Positions 16,357 through 24,321 are shown, counted from the stretch's first letter. The stretch: DNA of 30,496 bases from an uncultured Clostridium sp. (GCA_900543325.1 UQQU01000037.1:1-30496); one strand, 5' to 3'. Numbers and translations: made by a program. Notes: generated by a model not told the origin, from the letters alone.

Positions 16357-17556
16357 ATGAAAAAACTATCTTTAATTACAAGAATAGTATTATGTTTAGT
16401 ATTAGGAATTGGAGTTGGATTATTATGTGGGGCAAATAATATTCAATTTCCAGTAAAGATACTAGCGACTTTTAGTGGTTTATTTGGGAGCTTCTTATCA
16501 TTTATAATTCCTTTAATTATTATTGGTTTTATAGTTCCAGGAATAGCATCATTAGAAAGCAAATCAGGAAAAGGTCTTATAATAACTACGATAATAGCAT
16601 ATATTTCTACATTAGTAGCTGGATTTGCAGCATATTTAGTTGGGATAGGAATACTACCTAATTTAATAAAAAGTGAAGTTTCATTAAGTGAAGCAGGAAA
16701 ATCCATAGAACCATATTTTAATATAGAGATACCAGCAATAATGGGAGTAATGTCTGCATTAGTATTAGCATTTCTACTTGGTATAGGTTTATCAAAAATT
16801 AAAAATAGTACAATGTTAAAAGTAGTAGATGAATTTAATTCAATCGTTTTAATGGTTGTTACTAATGTATTAATACCATTAGTTCCAATTTATATTGGAT
16901 GTGTTTTTGCAAAGTTAAGTTATAGTGGTGAAATATTTAATACATTAAAGTCTTTTGGAATAGTATATGTAATATTATTTTCATTACAATTAGCATATAT
17001 AGTTCTTCAATATTCTATTGCAGGAGCTATTAAAAAGGAAAATCCATTTAAATTAATAAAAAATATGATTCCAGCATACATGACTGCTGTAGGAACTCAA
17101 TCCTCAGCAGCAACAATTCCAGTAACACTTCAATGTGTTAAAAAGAATGAAGTTAGTGAGGAAGTTTTAGATTTTGTTGTACCCTTAGGAGCAACAATAC
17201 ATTTAGCAGGTGATACTATTACTTTAGTTCTTACTTCTATGGCAGTTATGTATATGAATGGACAAACTCCTACTTTTGGAATGATAATGCCATTTATATT
17301 TATGTTAGGAGTTACAATGATTGCAGCACCAGGGGTACCAGGGGGAGGCGTTATGGCTGCCTTGGGATTACTTGAATCAATGCTTGGTTTTGGAGCTATA
17401 GAAAAACCGATTATGATTGCATTACATGCAGCTCAAGATAGTTTTGGAACTGCAACTAATGTTACTGGAGATGGTGCAATAGCTATTATTGTGGATTATC
17501 TTATAAATAAGAGAAATAATAAACAGCAAGAGAAGAGTAAATTAAAAGCAGTATAA
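16357..17556 (+). CDS. dicarboxylate/amino acid:cation symporter (DAACS)
   Basis: A 399-residue membrane transporter of the glutamate/serine symporter family, which imports C4-dicarboxylates or amino acids with Na+ or H+. Visible family features are a serine-rich re-entrant loop GTQSSAATIP, PLGATIHLAGDTI in the TM7 region (the usual NMDGT sequence is replaced by HLAGDT), a Gly/Pro-rich second re-entrant loop APGVPGGGVMAAL, and the TM8 motif AAQDSFGTATNVTGDGA with Asp and Asn expected to contact substrate and cation. An ATG at 16330 is in frame, but ATG 16357 is chosen for the AAAGGGGG site 6-7 nt upstream. The changed TM7 motif means the substrate cannot be named. A single-gene unit with its own strong promoter. 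Confidence 0.9.
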   Translation: MKKLSLITRIVLCLVLGIGVGLLCGANNIQFPVKILATFSGLFGSFLSFIIPLIIIGFIVPGIASLESKSGKGLIITTIIAYISTLVAGFAAYLVGIGILPNLIKSEVSLSEAGKSIEPYFNIEIPAIMGVMSALVLAFLLGIGLSKIKNSTMLKVVDEFNSIVLMVVTNVLIPLVPIYIGCVFAKLSYSGEIFNTLKSFGIVYVILFSLQLAYIVLQYSIAGAIKKENPFKLIKNMIPAYMTAVGTQSSAATIPVTLQCVKKNEVSEEVLDFVVPLGATIHLAGDTITLVLTSMAVMYMNGQTPTFGMIMPFIFMLGVTMIAAPGVPGGGVMAALGLLESMLGFGAIEKPIMIALHAAQDSFGTATNVTGDGAIAIIVDYLINKRNNKQQEKSKLKAV

Positions 17557-17882
17557 AATAAATTAATCATAGTTGCTATGATTTTTATAACATCAACAAT
17601 AGTAGTAAATGCAAGTGTTAATGATGAACCCCCTATGGCGAATATTTACAAGGAGGGATATATCACTTTTCACAAAGTTCAGGAAAAACTATGATTTTAA
17701 AATTACAAACTCCTAATGAGCCTATGATTTTCATGATTATAGAAAATGAAAGTAGAGCTTTAAAGTACTATGTAGAGTTTACTAAAGATTCTCCTAAAGT
17801 TGAAATATCATTAGAAAAGCCAATATCAGAGCATACTACAGTTATGTTGGGAAACGGGGAAATTGCATTTACTTATGAGTAA
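17557..17882 (+). pseudogene. frameshifted small secreted protein remnant
   Basis: Two overlapping reading frames together make one sensible protein. The first frame (17557-17657, no start codon before 17578) reads a hydrophobic LIIVAMIFITSTIVVNAS segment like a signal peptide, then NIYKEG. The second frame (open from about 17628, first ATG 17691) continues IYHFSQSSGKT and then a 63-residue beta-rich domain to the stop at 17882. A one-base change in GGAGGG near 17651-17657 would join them. The first frame runs straight on from the symporter stop codon and has no ribosome binding site, so the 5' end is also damaged. The 63-residue ORF at 17691-17882 has no ribosome binding site at a normal distance. 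I read this as a decayed gene for a small exported protein; its function is unknown. Confidence 0.6.
17565..17586 (+). terminator. probable terminator of the symporter gene
   Basis: AATCATAG-TTG-CTATGATT, an 8-bp stem, followed by TTTTT right after the symporter stop. The stem is short and lies inside the decayed reading frame, so its role is uncertain. Confidence 0.5.
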
Positions 17883-17909
17883 ATAGATATTTAAATAAAA
17901 ATATAAATA

Positions 17910-17960
17910 AAAGAAGCTTATTATAAAGTAATTATATTATTTATAATAAGCTTCTTTTTA
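17910..17960. terminator. bidirectional intrinsic terminator
   Basis: A 19-bp perfect stem (17910-17928 with 17941-17959), 12-nt loop, A-rich on the left and T-rich on the right. It serves the minus-strand clpP-like gene and anything arriving from the left. Confidence 0.9.
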
Positions 17961-17966
17961 TTATAA

Positions 17967-18560
17967 TTATTCCAATTGGGAATGACTTGATATTATTTTA
18001 TTAATTATTCCATAGTCTAGAGCTTCTTCTGCATTTAACCAATAGTTTCTATCAGTATCTTTATTAACTTTTTCTATAGGTTGCCCTGTGGCTTCACTTA
18101 TAATTGTATTTATTCTTTGACGAACTCTTAATATCTCTTTAGCTTCAATTCCTATATCTGTAGCTTGACCGTTAAAACCGCCTAAAGGTTGATGAATCAT
18201 ATATCTAGTATTAGGTAATGAATATCTATTTTCTTTATCTGCAGCTAGGTATATAGTTATTCCAGCACTTGCAACCCAACCAGTTCCTATCATTATAACT
18301 CTAGGTTTAACAAATTTAATCATATCATGAATTGTATCACCAGATTCTACATGGCCACCTTGGCTATTTATAAAAATTTTAATTGGATCATTACTCATTT
18401 CTTCAAGGATTAGAAGTTGAGCACAAACTTTTTCGGCTAAGGCTTGATTAATTTCACCAGAAATGATTATTATTCTTGATTTTAGTAGTTTTTCCATAGC
18501 TATATCAGGTAAATCCTTTGTATTTTCTTTTTTTTCAGTTTCATTGTTATAAAGAAACAT
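17967..18560 (-). CDS. clpP: ClpP-family protease subunit, divergent paralogue
   Basis: A 197-residue ClpP-fold serine peptidase subunit. The nucleophile is Ser98 in GWVASAG (usual GxAASMG) and the His is His123 in MIHQPLGG. The position of the third triad residue (Asp171 in B. subtilis, in DTDRDNF) is Asn172 here, in DTDRNYW. Listeria ClpP1 is known to have the same Ser98-His123-Asn172 arrangement, with lower activity on its own and assembly with a canonical ClpP. The oligomerisation and handle-helix region (GQATDIGIEAKEILRVRQRIN) is intact, so it should form rings, perhaps mixed with a canonical ClpP encoded elsewhere. A strong AGGAGGG site precedes the ATG. It is transcribed divergently from aat. 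Confidence 0.9.
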   Translation of the reverse strand: MFLYNNETEKKENTKDLPDIAMEKLLKSRIIIISGEINQALAEKVCAQLLILEEMSNDPIKIFINSQGGHVESGDTIHDMIKFVKPRVIMIGTGWVASAGITIYLAADKENRYSLPNTRYMIHQPLGGFNGQATDIGIEAKEILRVRQRINTIISEATGQPIEKVNKDTDRNYWLNAEEALDYGIINKIISSHSQLE

Positions 18561-18747
18561 GTTATTTCCCTCCTAAATATTAAATGGATAAATTTTCCTA
18601 ATTAATATAATATCATTAAATTTTAATTGATGGTAGTTAAAAGTGTGTATAAATTAGATAAACTATAAATTGAAATTTTTATCTTTTATACATTTTAATA
18701 TTATGATACTTTAAGATTATTAAATATTTGATTGAAAGGAAGATATT

Positions 18748-19398
18748 ATGCCAATATATCAATTAACTGATGAAATAATGTTTCCAAATCCAGAATTAGC
18801 TGAAGAGGATGGGTTATTAGCTATAGGTGGCGATTTAAGATGGGAAAGGCTTTTATTAGCTTATTGTAATGGAATATTTCCTTGGTATAGTGAGGATGAA
18901 CCAATATTATGGTGGTGTCCAAAGCCCAGGTTTATTATAAAGCCAAATGAAGTAAAAATATCAAAATCAATGAAAAGAGTTTTTAATAAAGGTGAATTTA
19001 AGGTTACTTTTAATAATGATTTTGAAGGTGTAATAAGTAAGTGCAAAGAGCTTAGAGAAAATAAGGAAGGTACATGGATTACTGATGATATGAAACAGGC
19101 TTATATAAATTTATTTAATAAAGGATTTGCTTCAAGTGTTGAAGTGTATAAAGAGGATAAGCTTGTAGGTGGACTTTATGGAGTGAAAATAGGAAGGTGC
19201 TTCTTTGGTGAAAGTATGTTTTCTACAGAAACAAATGCATCTAAGGTGGCCTTAATAAGTATTTGTAAAAGGCTTGAAAAGGAAAATTATTTGTTTTTAG
19301 ATTGTCAAATGCATACTAATCATTTAGAAAGTATGGGAGGAAAGTTTGTAAGTTGGGAAGATTTTAAGATTATGTTGCAAGAAGGGATTATTTTATAA
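18748..19398 (+). CDS. aat: leucyl/phenylalanyl-tRNA-protein transferase
   Basis: A 216-residue cytosolic enzyme that adds Leu or Phe from aminoacyl-tRNA to proteins with N-terminal Lys or Arg, marking them for the Clp N-degron pathway. Family motifs are FPNPELAEEDGLLAIGGDL (about 12-30), GIFPWYSEDEPILWWCPKPR (about 42-61), the acceptor-site GTWITDDMKQAY (about 108-119), GLYGVKIGRCFFGESMFS (about 143-160) and DCQMHTNHLESMGG (about 184-197). Length is typical (about 200-240). AAAGGAAG lies before the ATG and a terminator follows. Its divergent neighbour encodes a ClpP subunit, which fits a protein-degradation theme, although no clpS or clpA is in the window. Confidence 0.95.
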   Translation: MPIYQLTDEIMFPNPELAEEDGLLAIGGDLRWERLLLAYCNGIFPWYSEDEPILWWCPKPRFIIKPNEVKISKSMKRVFNKGEFKVTFNNDFEGVISKCKELRENKEGTWITDDMKQAYINLFNKGFASSVEVYKEDKLVGGLYGVKIGRCFFGESMFSTETNASKVALISICKRLEKENYLFLDCQMHTNHLESMGGKFVSWEDFKIMLQEGIIL

Positions 19399-19420
19399 AT
19401 TTTATTAGAAATATTGAAGG

Positions 19421-19463
19421 TAAGCAGGTTGAGAAATAATATCTTAGCCTGCTTATTTATTTT
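19421..19463 (+). terminator. intrinsic terminator after aat
   Basis: A 13-bp stem (19421-19433 with 19443-19455, with G-T pairs), 9-nt loop, T-rich tail. Confidence 0.85.
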
Positions 19464-19486
19464 AGAAAAAAAGTTATTAGAAAATA

Positions 19487-19515
19487 TTGACAATAAAGCT
19501 ATACTACTGTACTAT
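19487..19515 (+). promoter_or_regulatory. sigma-A promoter of the gntR-ABC operon
   Basis: TTGACA (19487-19492), 17 bp, TACTAT (19510-19515). The -10 box lies inside the palindrome at 19499-19536. Confidence 0.8.
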
Positions 19516-19536
19516 TTAAATAGAACAGTAGTATAG
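19499..19536. promoter_or_regulatory. 38-bp palindromic operator of the GntR regulator
   Basis: CTATACTACTGT (19499-19510) and ACAGTAGTATAG (19525-19536) are perfect inverted repeats. Between them is CTATTTAAATAG (19512-19523), itself a perfect palindrome, so the whole 38 bp is symmetrical apart from one A-A pair. It covers the -10 box and reaches the ribosome binding site, as expected for autorepression by the regulator encoded next. Confidence 0.85.
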
Positions 19537-19545
19537 GAGGAAGAT

Positions 19546-19920
19546 ATGACATTAAATATTAATAAATTTCAGTTTAATAATAAGGAACCTATATATCTTC
19601 AAATTGTTGAATTAGTAAAGAAGAATATAGCTATAGGAGACCTTAGTCCTGGGGATAAGTTACCATCAGTTAGAGAAATGTCTAAGGATTTGGGGGTAAA
19701 CCCTAATACATTACAAAGAGCTTATGGAGAGCTTGAAAGGCTAGGGATAACTTATACGAGAAGAGGTATGGGATCGTTTATAAGTGAGGGAGATAATTCA
19801 ATGAAGGATTTAAAAGTTGATATGGGAAAAGATTTAGCCAAGAAGTTTATAAATGATATGGCATCAATAGGAATAGATAAAGAAGAAGCAATAAAAATAT
19901 TAAAATCATTGGAGGAATAA
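19546..19920 (+). CDS. GntR-family (YtrA-type) transcriptional regulator
   Basis: A 124-residue DNA-binding protein. The N-terminal winged helix-turn-helix (about 14-80) has the GntR pattern PGDKLPSVREMSKDLGVNPN followed by TLQRAYGELERLG and a wing ending RRGMGSFI. The short C-terminal part (about 85-124) is a helical dimerisation segment and has no effector domain, which defines the YtrA subfamily. Such genes usually lead and repress operons for ABC transporters, and this one leads a membrane protein and an ABC ATPase gene. AGGAGG overlaps the end of the 38-bp palindrome, so binding could limit both transcription and, through an RNA hairpin, translation. It ends 3 bp before the next gene. 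Confidence 0.92.
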   Translation: MTLNINKFQFNNKEPIYLQIVELVKKNIAIGDLSPGDKLPSVREMSKDLGVNPNTLQRAYGELERLGITYTRRGMGSFISEGDNSMKDLKVDMGKDLAKKFINDMASIGIDKEEAIKILKSLEE

Positions 19921-19923
19921 AAG

Positions 19924-20616
19924 ATGAGGAAATGGTATAAAAGGAATTTTTATTTTAATGAATTAAATAGTAATCTGTTTAGTACTGGTTTGTTTTATGT
20001 AATAGCTGCAGGAATAACTTATTTTGCATATACAAAAGGGGTTATAACACTTATTGGAGTTGATGGAATAAACTTACAGGTGGATAATGTAATTCTTGCA
20101 CCAGTAGCAGTATTTGTTTTTTTATATATGTTTTTAGAATTAATAAGTCCAGTGTTTTTTGGAATATGCTTATTTATTGATTATTACAAAACTTTTTCTA
20201 ATACAGAAAAGATAAGAGGAATTATTCCTATTTCAAACAAAAATAAAATTATTAGTATGATGAAAAGTATAGTTATATTTTATATAAGTTTTTTAATAGT
20301 GACTTATATAGCTAATTTTAGTATGGGAATAAGAGATTACAATTCTATTAATACAATAGTTTTGGTTTTATCAATAGTATTCTTTGAAATAATTGTTGAT
20401 ATTTTATGTAAGGAAAGAAAACTAAGTGATATGTTAAAAATTATTTTAATTATAATTTCAGCTTTAATTTTATTTATTGGAGGTAATTTACTGCTAGTAA
20501 TATTAGAAGAATATTTAAGAAATTTTGTGTTAATTTCTAGCATAGTATTAATAATTTTTAGTATTTTAGAATTTACCTATATTTTAAAAAAGATAGATAG
20601 TATAAAGATAAGTTAA
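19924..20616 (+). CDS. ABC transporter membrane subunit (putative)
   Basis: A 230-residue integral membrane protein with about six hydrophobic segments (roughly residues 18-37, 55-85, 112-138, 145-160, 176-198, 203-225). No signature motif is visible. It is called a permease from its place between a YtrA-type regulator and an ABC ATPase gene in a tight operon, and from its ABC-2-like topology. A GGAGGAATAAAAG site overlaps the end of the regulator gene. The substrate is unknown; operons of this type in Firmicutes often respond to cell-wall-active antibiotics. Confidence 0.75.
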   Translation: MRKWYKRNFYFNELNSNLFSTGLFYVIAAGITYFAYTKGVITLIGVDGINLQVDNVILAPVAVFVFLYMFLELISPVFFGICLFIDYYKTFSNTEKIRGIIPISNKNKIISMMKSIVIFYISFLIVTYIANFSMGIRDYNSINTIVLVLSIVFFEIIVDILCKERKLSDMLKIILIIISALILFIGGNLLLVILEEYLRNFVLISSIVLIIFSILEFTYILKKIDSIKIS

Positions 20617-20628
20617 GGGGAAAGAGTT

Positions 20629-21321
20629 ATGATTAAATTAGTTAATTTAAATAAGGCATATAGAGATAAAGTAGTATTGAAAAATTTAAATTTAGAAATA
20701 AATAAAGGTGAAATAATAGGACTTTTAGCACCTAATGCAGAAGGGAAAAGTACTCTTTTAAAAATTCTTGGAGGACAAATAACTTTTGATAGTGGTCAAT
20801 ACTTTTTTAATGGAGAAGAGTTTAACTATAAAGATAAAGAAGTTATTGGATATATGAATGATACAGCAATAATGCCTAAAAAATGGAAGGTTATAGATGG
20901 TATTGATTACTATAGTGAATATTTTAAGACTTTTAATAAAGAAAAGTGTTTAGATATGTTAAAGTATTTTAAAATTGATCTTAAAAAAAGAATAAAAACT
21001 TTATCAAAAGGTGAAAGTGAAAAATATCATTTATCATTAGCATTATCTATAGAAGGGCAATTATACATTATGGATGAACCTTTAGCAGCAATAGATTTAA
21101 TTTCTAGAGAAGAAGTTATAAGTATGATATTAGATAATTTTAATATTGATAGTACTATAATTATTTCAAGTCACTTAGTATCTGATATTGAAAGAATGCT
21201 AGATAGAGTTATGTTGCTAAAAAATGGCGAGATAGTTTGTAACAAATTAGTTGAGGATTTAAGATCAGAAGGCAAATCAGTAGTTGATTTATATAAAGAG
21301 GTGTATGCTAATGTTAAATAG
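20629..21321 (+). CDS. ABC transporter ATP-binding protein
   Basis: A 230-residue ATPase. The Walker A region reads APNAEGKST (34-42), where the usual GPNGAGKST has Gly first, so the first Gly is Ala. The signature is LSKGESEKYHL instead of LSGGQ, and Walker B is LYIMDEPLAAID. A switch His follows in IIISSHLVSDIE. The lysine, Ser and Glu needed for ATP hydrolysis are kept, so it should be active; these deviations occur in YtrB/EcsA-like exporter ATPases. It ends the operon that starts with the GntR regulator and lies 12 bp after the membrane subunit. AAGGGGAAAG lies before the ATG. Confidence 0.9.
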   Translation: MIKLVNLNKAYRDKVVLKNLNLEINKGEIIGLLAPNAEGKSTLLKILGGQITFDSGQYFFNGEEFNYKDKEVIGYMNDTAIMPKKWKVIDGIDYYSEYFKTFNKEKCLDMLKYFKIDLKKRIKTLSKGESEKYHLSLALSIEGQLYIMDEPLAAIDLISREEVISMILDNFNIDSTIIISSHLVSDIERMLDRVMLLKNGEIVCNKLVEDLRSEGKSVVDLYKEVYANVK

Positions 21322-21419
21322 CATTAATATATAAGATACCTAGGAATGTTAATAAAATTTGGTATATAATTATATTAATATTAAAGTGATAAAGCATAAT
21401 ATTAATGTGAGGTATATAA

Positions 21420-21911
21420 ATGGATATAGATAAGGGAATAGGAAAGTATAAAACTATTAATAGACTTCTTGATATTATTGGAATTACTCTTTTAATAATG
21501 TTAATAGTTACAACTTTTATATATTGGGGTAAAGCACCTGATATGGTACCAACTCATTTTAATTTTAAGGGTGAAATTGATTCATATGGCTCTAAAAATA
21601 CATTATTTATATTACTACCTATAGTAATAATAACTTATATAGGGCTAGCTATATTATCTAAGTATCCTCAAGTTTATAATTATTGTATTGAAATAACTCC
21701 TAGAAATAAGGAGAAACAATATTTAATGGCATCAACATTTATTAGAGTTATTAATGTTGAAATAGTGGCTATATTTTTTTATAGTCAAGTTAGTATAGCC
21801 ATAGCAATGAATAATGGCAAGGGTTTATCAATAGCATTTTTACCTATAGCTCTATTTATCTTATTTGGAAGTATTGGGTTTTATATTTATAAATCAGTAA
21901 AATTTAAGTAA
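21420..21911 (+). CDS. DUF1648-domain membrane protein
   Basis: A 163-residue membrane protein with four hydrophobic segments (about 17-36, 62-80, 108-130, 137-157). Between the first two is the DUF1648 motif, PDMVPTHFNFKGEIDSYGSK (about 39-58). This domain occurs in SdpI-like immunity proteins and in many unknown membrane proteins; no function can be assigned here. GAGGT precedes the ATG. An AT-rich 9-bp inverted repeat (21374-21382 with 21398-21406) lies just upstream, without a T-run. It may be part of the preceding operon's tail or a separate unit. A very strong terminator follows. Confidence 0.8.
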   Translation: MDIDKGIGKYKTINRLLDIIGITLLIMLIVTTFIYWGKAPDMVPTHFNFKGEIDSYGSKNTLFILLPIVIITYIGLAILSKYPQVYNYCIEITPRNKEKQYLMASTFIRVINVEIVAIFFYSQVSIAIAMNNGKGLSIAFLPIALFILFGSIGFYIYKSVKFK

Positions 21912-21912
21912 T

Positions 21913-21951
21913 AAAAAAGGTGAAGTAGTTTCGAATTACTTCACCTTTTTT
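21913..21951. terminator. intrinsic terminator after the DUF1648 gene
   Basis: An 18-bp stem (21913-21930 with 21934-21951, one G-T pair) closed by TCG, A-run on the left and T-run on the right. Confidence 0.92.
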
Positions 21952-21978
21952 GTAGTTAAAAAGTTCTACTATTTGCTT

Positions 21979-22034
21979 CTTAAGATAACATTAAGAATAC
22001 CTAAAATCACATAAATAATTTTTTAATGTATAAT
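21979..22034 (+). promoter_or_regulatory. TTAAGA direct repeat and promoter upstream of asnB
   Basis: TTAAGA at 21980-21985 and again at 21991-21996 (11-bp period), then a poor -35 (ATCACA, 22006-22011), 17 bp, and a perfect -10 TATAAT (22029-22034). A weak -35 with direct repeats just upstream is the usual layout for activation by an OmpR-family response regulator. Confidence 0.5.
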
Positions 22035-22142
22035 GCAAAAAAAAATGAAAATAAATTTAAAAATGTGGAAATAATAAGTAAATAAAATAGTTAAATTACT
22101 TGAAAAGTAATTTAAAAGTTCAATAAATTAGGGGGTTATAAA

Positions 22143-24023
22143 ATGTGTGGTCATATATCTATATATTATAAAAATAAAAAAGCTGATGAACTACTTATAA
22201 GACAATTAACAGAAAAGATACGACATAGAGGTCCAGATGATACTGGATATTTTATAAAAGATAATATTGCATTTGGATTTAATAGACTAAGTATAATAGA
22301 TTTAGAAGGTGGTAATCAGCCATTTGAAAAAGAAAAGAGAACTATTATATTTAATGGTGAAATATATAATCACAATGAGTTAAGAGAGGGGTTAATTGGA
22401 AATAATGAATTTGCTACTAATTCCGATACTGAAGTTCTTTTAACATCTTATATTAATTATGGGGAAAAATGCGTAGATAAATTAAGAGGTATGTTTGCAT
22501 TTATTATATATGATGAAGTAAAAAATATAGTATTTGGTGCTAGAGATCATTTTGGAATAAAGCCATTATATTATGTGAATAATGATGATTTTATAGCTTT
22601 TTCATCTGAATATAAGTCTTTAGTAACCTTATTTGGTAAGGTCAATGTAGACCAATCTGCATTACAAAATTATTTATCTTTTCAATATACACCTAACTAT
22701 AACACCATTATTAATGAAATTAAAGAGGTTCCAAATGGAACATATTTTACAATAAAAAATGGCGATATAGAATTTAAGAAATATCATAACTTTAAATTTA
22801 GTAATAAGGATATAACTGCAAAGAATATTTATGATGTTGTAAATGACTCTGTAAAACATCATATGATAGCAAATGTTGAAGTGGGAACTTTTCTTTCAGG
22901 AGGAATAGACTCTACTATTGTCACAGCATTAGCAGCTAATATTAATCCTAAAATTAAGTCTTTTTCTATTGGATTTGATGTAGAAGGATATAATGAACTA
23001 ACTATTGCAAAGAAAACTGCAGAATATTTAGGAATAGAAAATATATCAGTAAATGTATCTGAACAGGATTATATAAAAGCTCTTCCAAGTGTAGCTTATT
23101 ATATGGATAATCCATTGGCAGATCCATCTTGTGTTGGTATTTATTTATTATCAAAAGAAGCTAGAAAACATGTAAAAGTAGTTTTATCTGGTGAAGGATC
23201 AGATGAGTTATTTGGAGGATATAACATTTATAAGGAATATTATAGTCTTAAGCCATTTTCATATTTACCAGAAGTAATAAAATGTGAAGTTAATAAGATA
23301 GCTAAATCACTTCCAGACATAAAAGGAAAAAATTATTTGTTAAGGGGTACTACTAAGTTAAAGGATAGATATATAGGTAATGCTAAAATATTTAGTAATG
23401 AAGAGGTAAAAAACATAATGTATAATTATGATAAAAATAATACTTATAGTAATATTTTATCTAATTTATATGAAGAGTGTGATAAGAATAATTATGATAA
23501 TGTTACAACAATGCAATATATAGATATGAATACGTGGTTAGAAGGAGATATTTTATTAAAGGCTGATAAAATGTCTATGGCACATTCTTTAGAGTTAAGG
23601 GTACCATTTTTAGATAAAGAAGTTTTAAAGTGTGCTGAAGGTTTAACATTATCTCAAAAGATAAGTAAAAATAATACAAAGGTTTTATTAAGAGAAGCAT
23701 TTAAGGATATAGTACCTCCTTATATGAAGGAAAAGAAAAAGCTTGGATTTCCAACTCCTATAAGAGTATGGTTAAAGAGTGATTTGGGGAGATATGTTAG
23801 AGAAATTATTAATAATGCAGAGGTGGATAAATTAATAAATAAGAAATATATAATTAATTTATTAGATGAGCATATTCGAGGTAAAAAAGATAACTCACGA
23901 AAGATTTGGACAGTATTTATGTTTTGCTTATGGTATCAAATATATATTGAAGGAAAGTCTGTAAGCGAATTAGAAGCGTATAATGATTCTAATAAAAATC
24001 ATAGTAAGTGTAAATTAGCATAA
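22143..24023 (+). CDS. asnB: asparagine synthetase (glutamine-hydrolysing)
   Basis: A 626-residue cytosolic enzyme making asparagine from aspartate, ATP and glutamine. The N-terminal class II glutaminase begins MCGHIS with nucleophile Cys2; IRHRGPDD (26-33), NGEIYNH (71-77) and SDTEV (94-98) form the glutamine site. The C-terminal synthetase domain has the ATP pyrophosphatase loop SGGIDS (252-257), LSGEGSDELFGGY and the LELRVPFLDKE segment. Length matches bacterial AsnB (about 610-630). AGGGGG lies before ATGTGT, and the Met must be removed to expose Cys2. The preceding 230 bp holds a possible activator site and promoter. Relatives also amidate cell-wall peptidoglycan precursors, so a role outside amino-acid synthesis is possible. 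Confidence 0.93.
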   Translation: MCGHISIYYKNKKADELLIRQLTEKIRHRGPDDTGYFIKDNIAFGFNRLSIIDLEGGNQPFEKEKRTIIFNGEIYNHNELREGLIGNNEFATNSDTEVLLTSYINYGEKCVDKLRGMFAFIIYDEVKNIVFGARDHFGIKPLYYVNNDDFIAFSSEYKSLVTLFGKVNVDQSALQNYLSFQYTPNYNTIINEIKEVPNGTYFTIKNGDIEFKKYHNFKFSNKDITAKNIYDVVNDSVKHHMIANVEVGTFLSGGIDSTIVTALAANINPKIKSFSIGFDVEGYNELTIAKKTAEYLGIENISVNVSEQDYIKALPSVAYYMDNPLADPSCVGIYLLSKEARKHVKVVLSGEGSDELFGGYNIYKEYYSLKPFSYLPEVIKCEVNKIAKSLPDIKGKNYLLRGTTKLKDRYIGNAKIFSNEEVKNIMYNYDKNNTYSNILSNLYEECDKNNYDNVTTMQYIDMNTWLEGDILLKADKMSMAHSLELRVPFLDKEVLKCAEGLTLSQKISKNNTKVLLREAFKDIVPPYMKEKKKLGFPTPIRVWLKSDLGRYVREIINNAEVDKLINKKYIINLLDEHIRGKKDNSRKIWTVFMFCLWYQIYIEGKSVSELEAYNDSNKNHSKCKLA

Positions 24024-24031
24024 GTTATATA

Positions 24032-24064
24032 GGTGGAGTAGAAAAGTAAATCTACTTCCCTTTT
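24032..24064 (+). terminator. probable terminator after asnB
   Basis: GGAGTAGA pairs with TCTACTTCC with a G-T pair, 8-nt loop, then CTTTT. Moderate quality. Confidence 0.55.
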
Positions 24065-24321
24065 ATTATGTCTAATATTAATAAATTGTAATAAGTGAAT
24101 TTATATTAATGTAATATTTGGATTTTATAATAAGTGAGAGCCTAAATATTGCATTTAGTTACTCGAACTTACACCTATGAACAAGAGTGAGTAGTGTGTT
24201 GCATTATAAAATAGTAAAGAGGAGATTAAAAAAGATAGCTATAGTAATTTCATATTAACTATAATATTATTAAGGGGAGTATTTTTTTTAGCAGTTATAG
24301 TATTAATTTCATGATAAAAAA
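24065..24321 (+). other. gene-free stretch with possible 5' remnant of a histidine kinase
   Basis: No open gene. From about 24220 an AGAGGAG-like site is followed by codons reading LKKIAIVIS and, across stops and frame changes, further hydrophobic stretches. These look like the first membrane segment of the kinase whose C-terminal remains follow. The part from 24065 to 24215 shows nothing I can identify. Confidence 0.35.

Noticed and set aside
17691..17882. A free-standing 63-residue gene
   Set aside because: No ribosome binding site at proper distance, and its sequence clearly continues upstream in frame (IYHFSQSSGKT), so it is the 3' part of a broken gene.
21361..21419. GGTATATAA direct repeat and AT-only inverted repeat before the DUF1648 gene
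   Set aside because: Composed only of A and T apart from the GG, without T-run or promoter spacing, so chance is likely.
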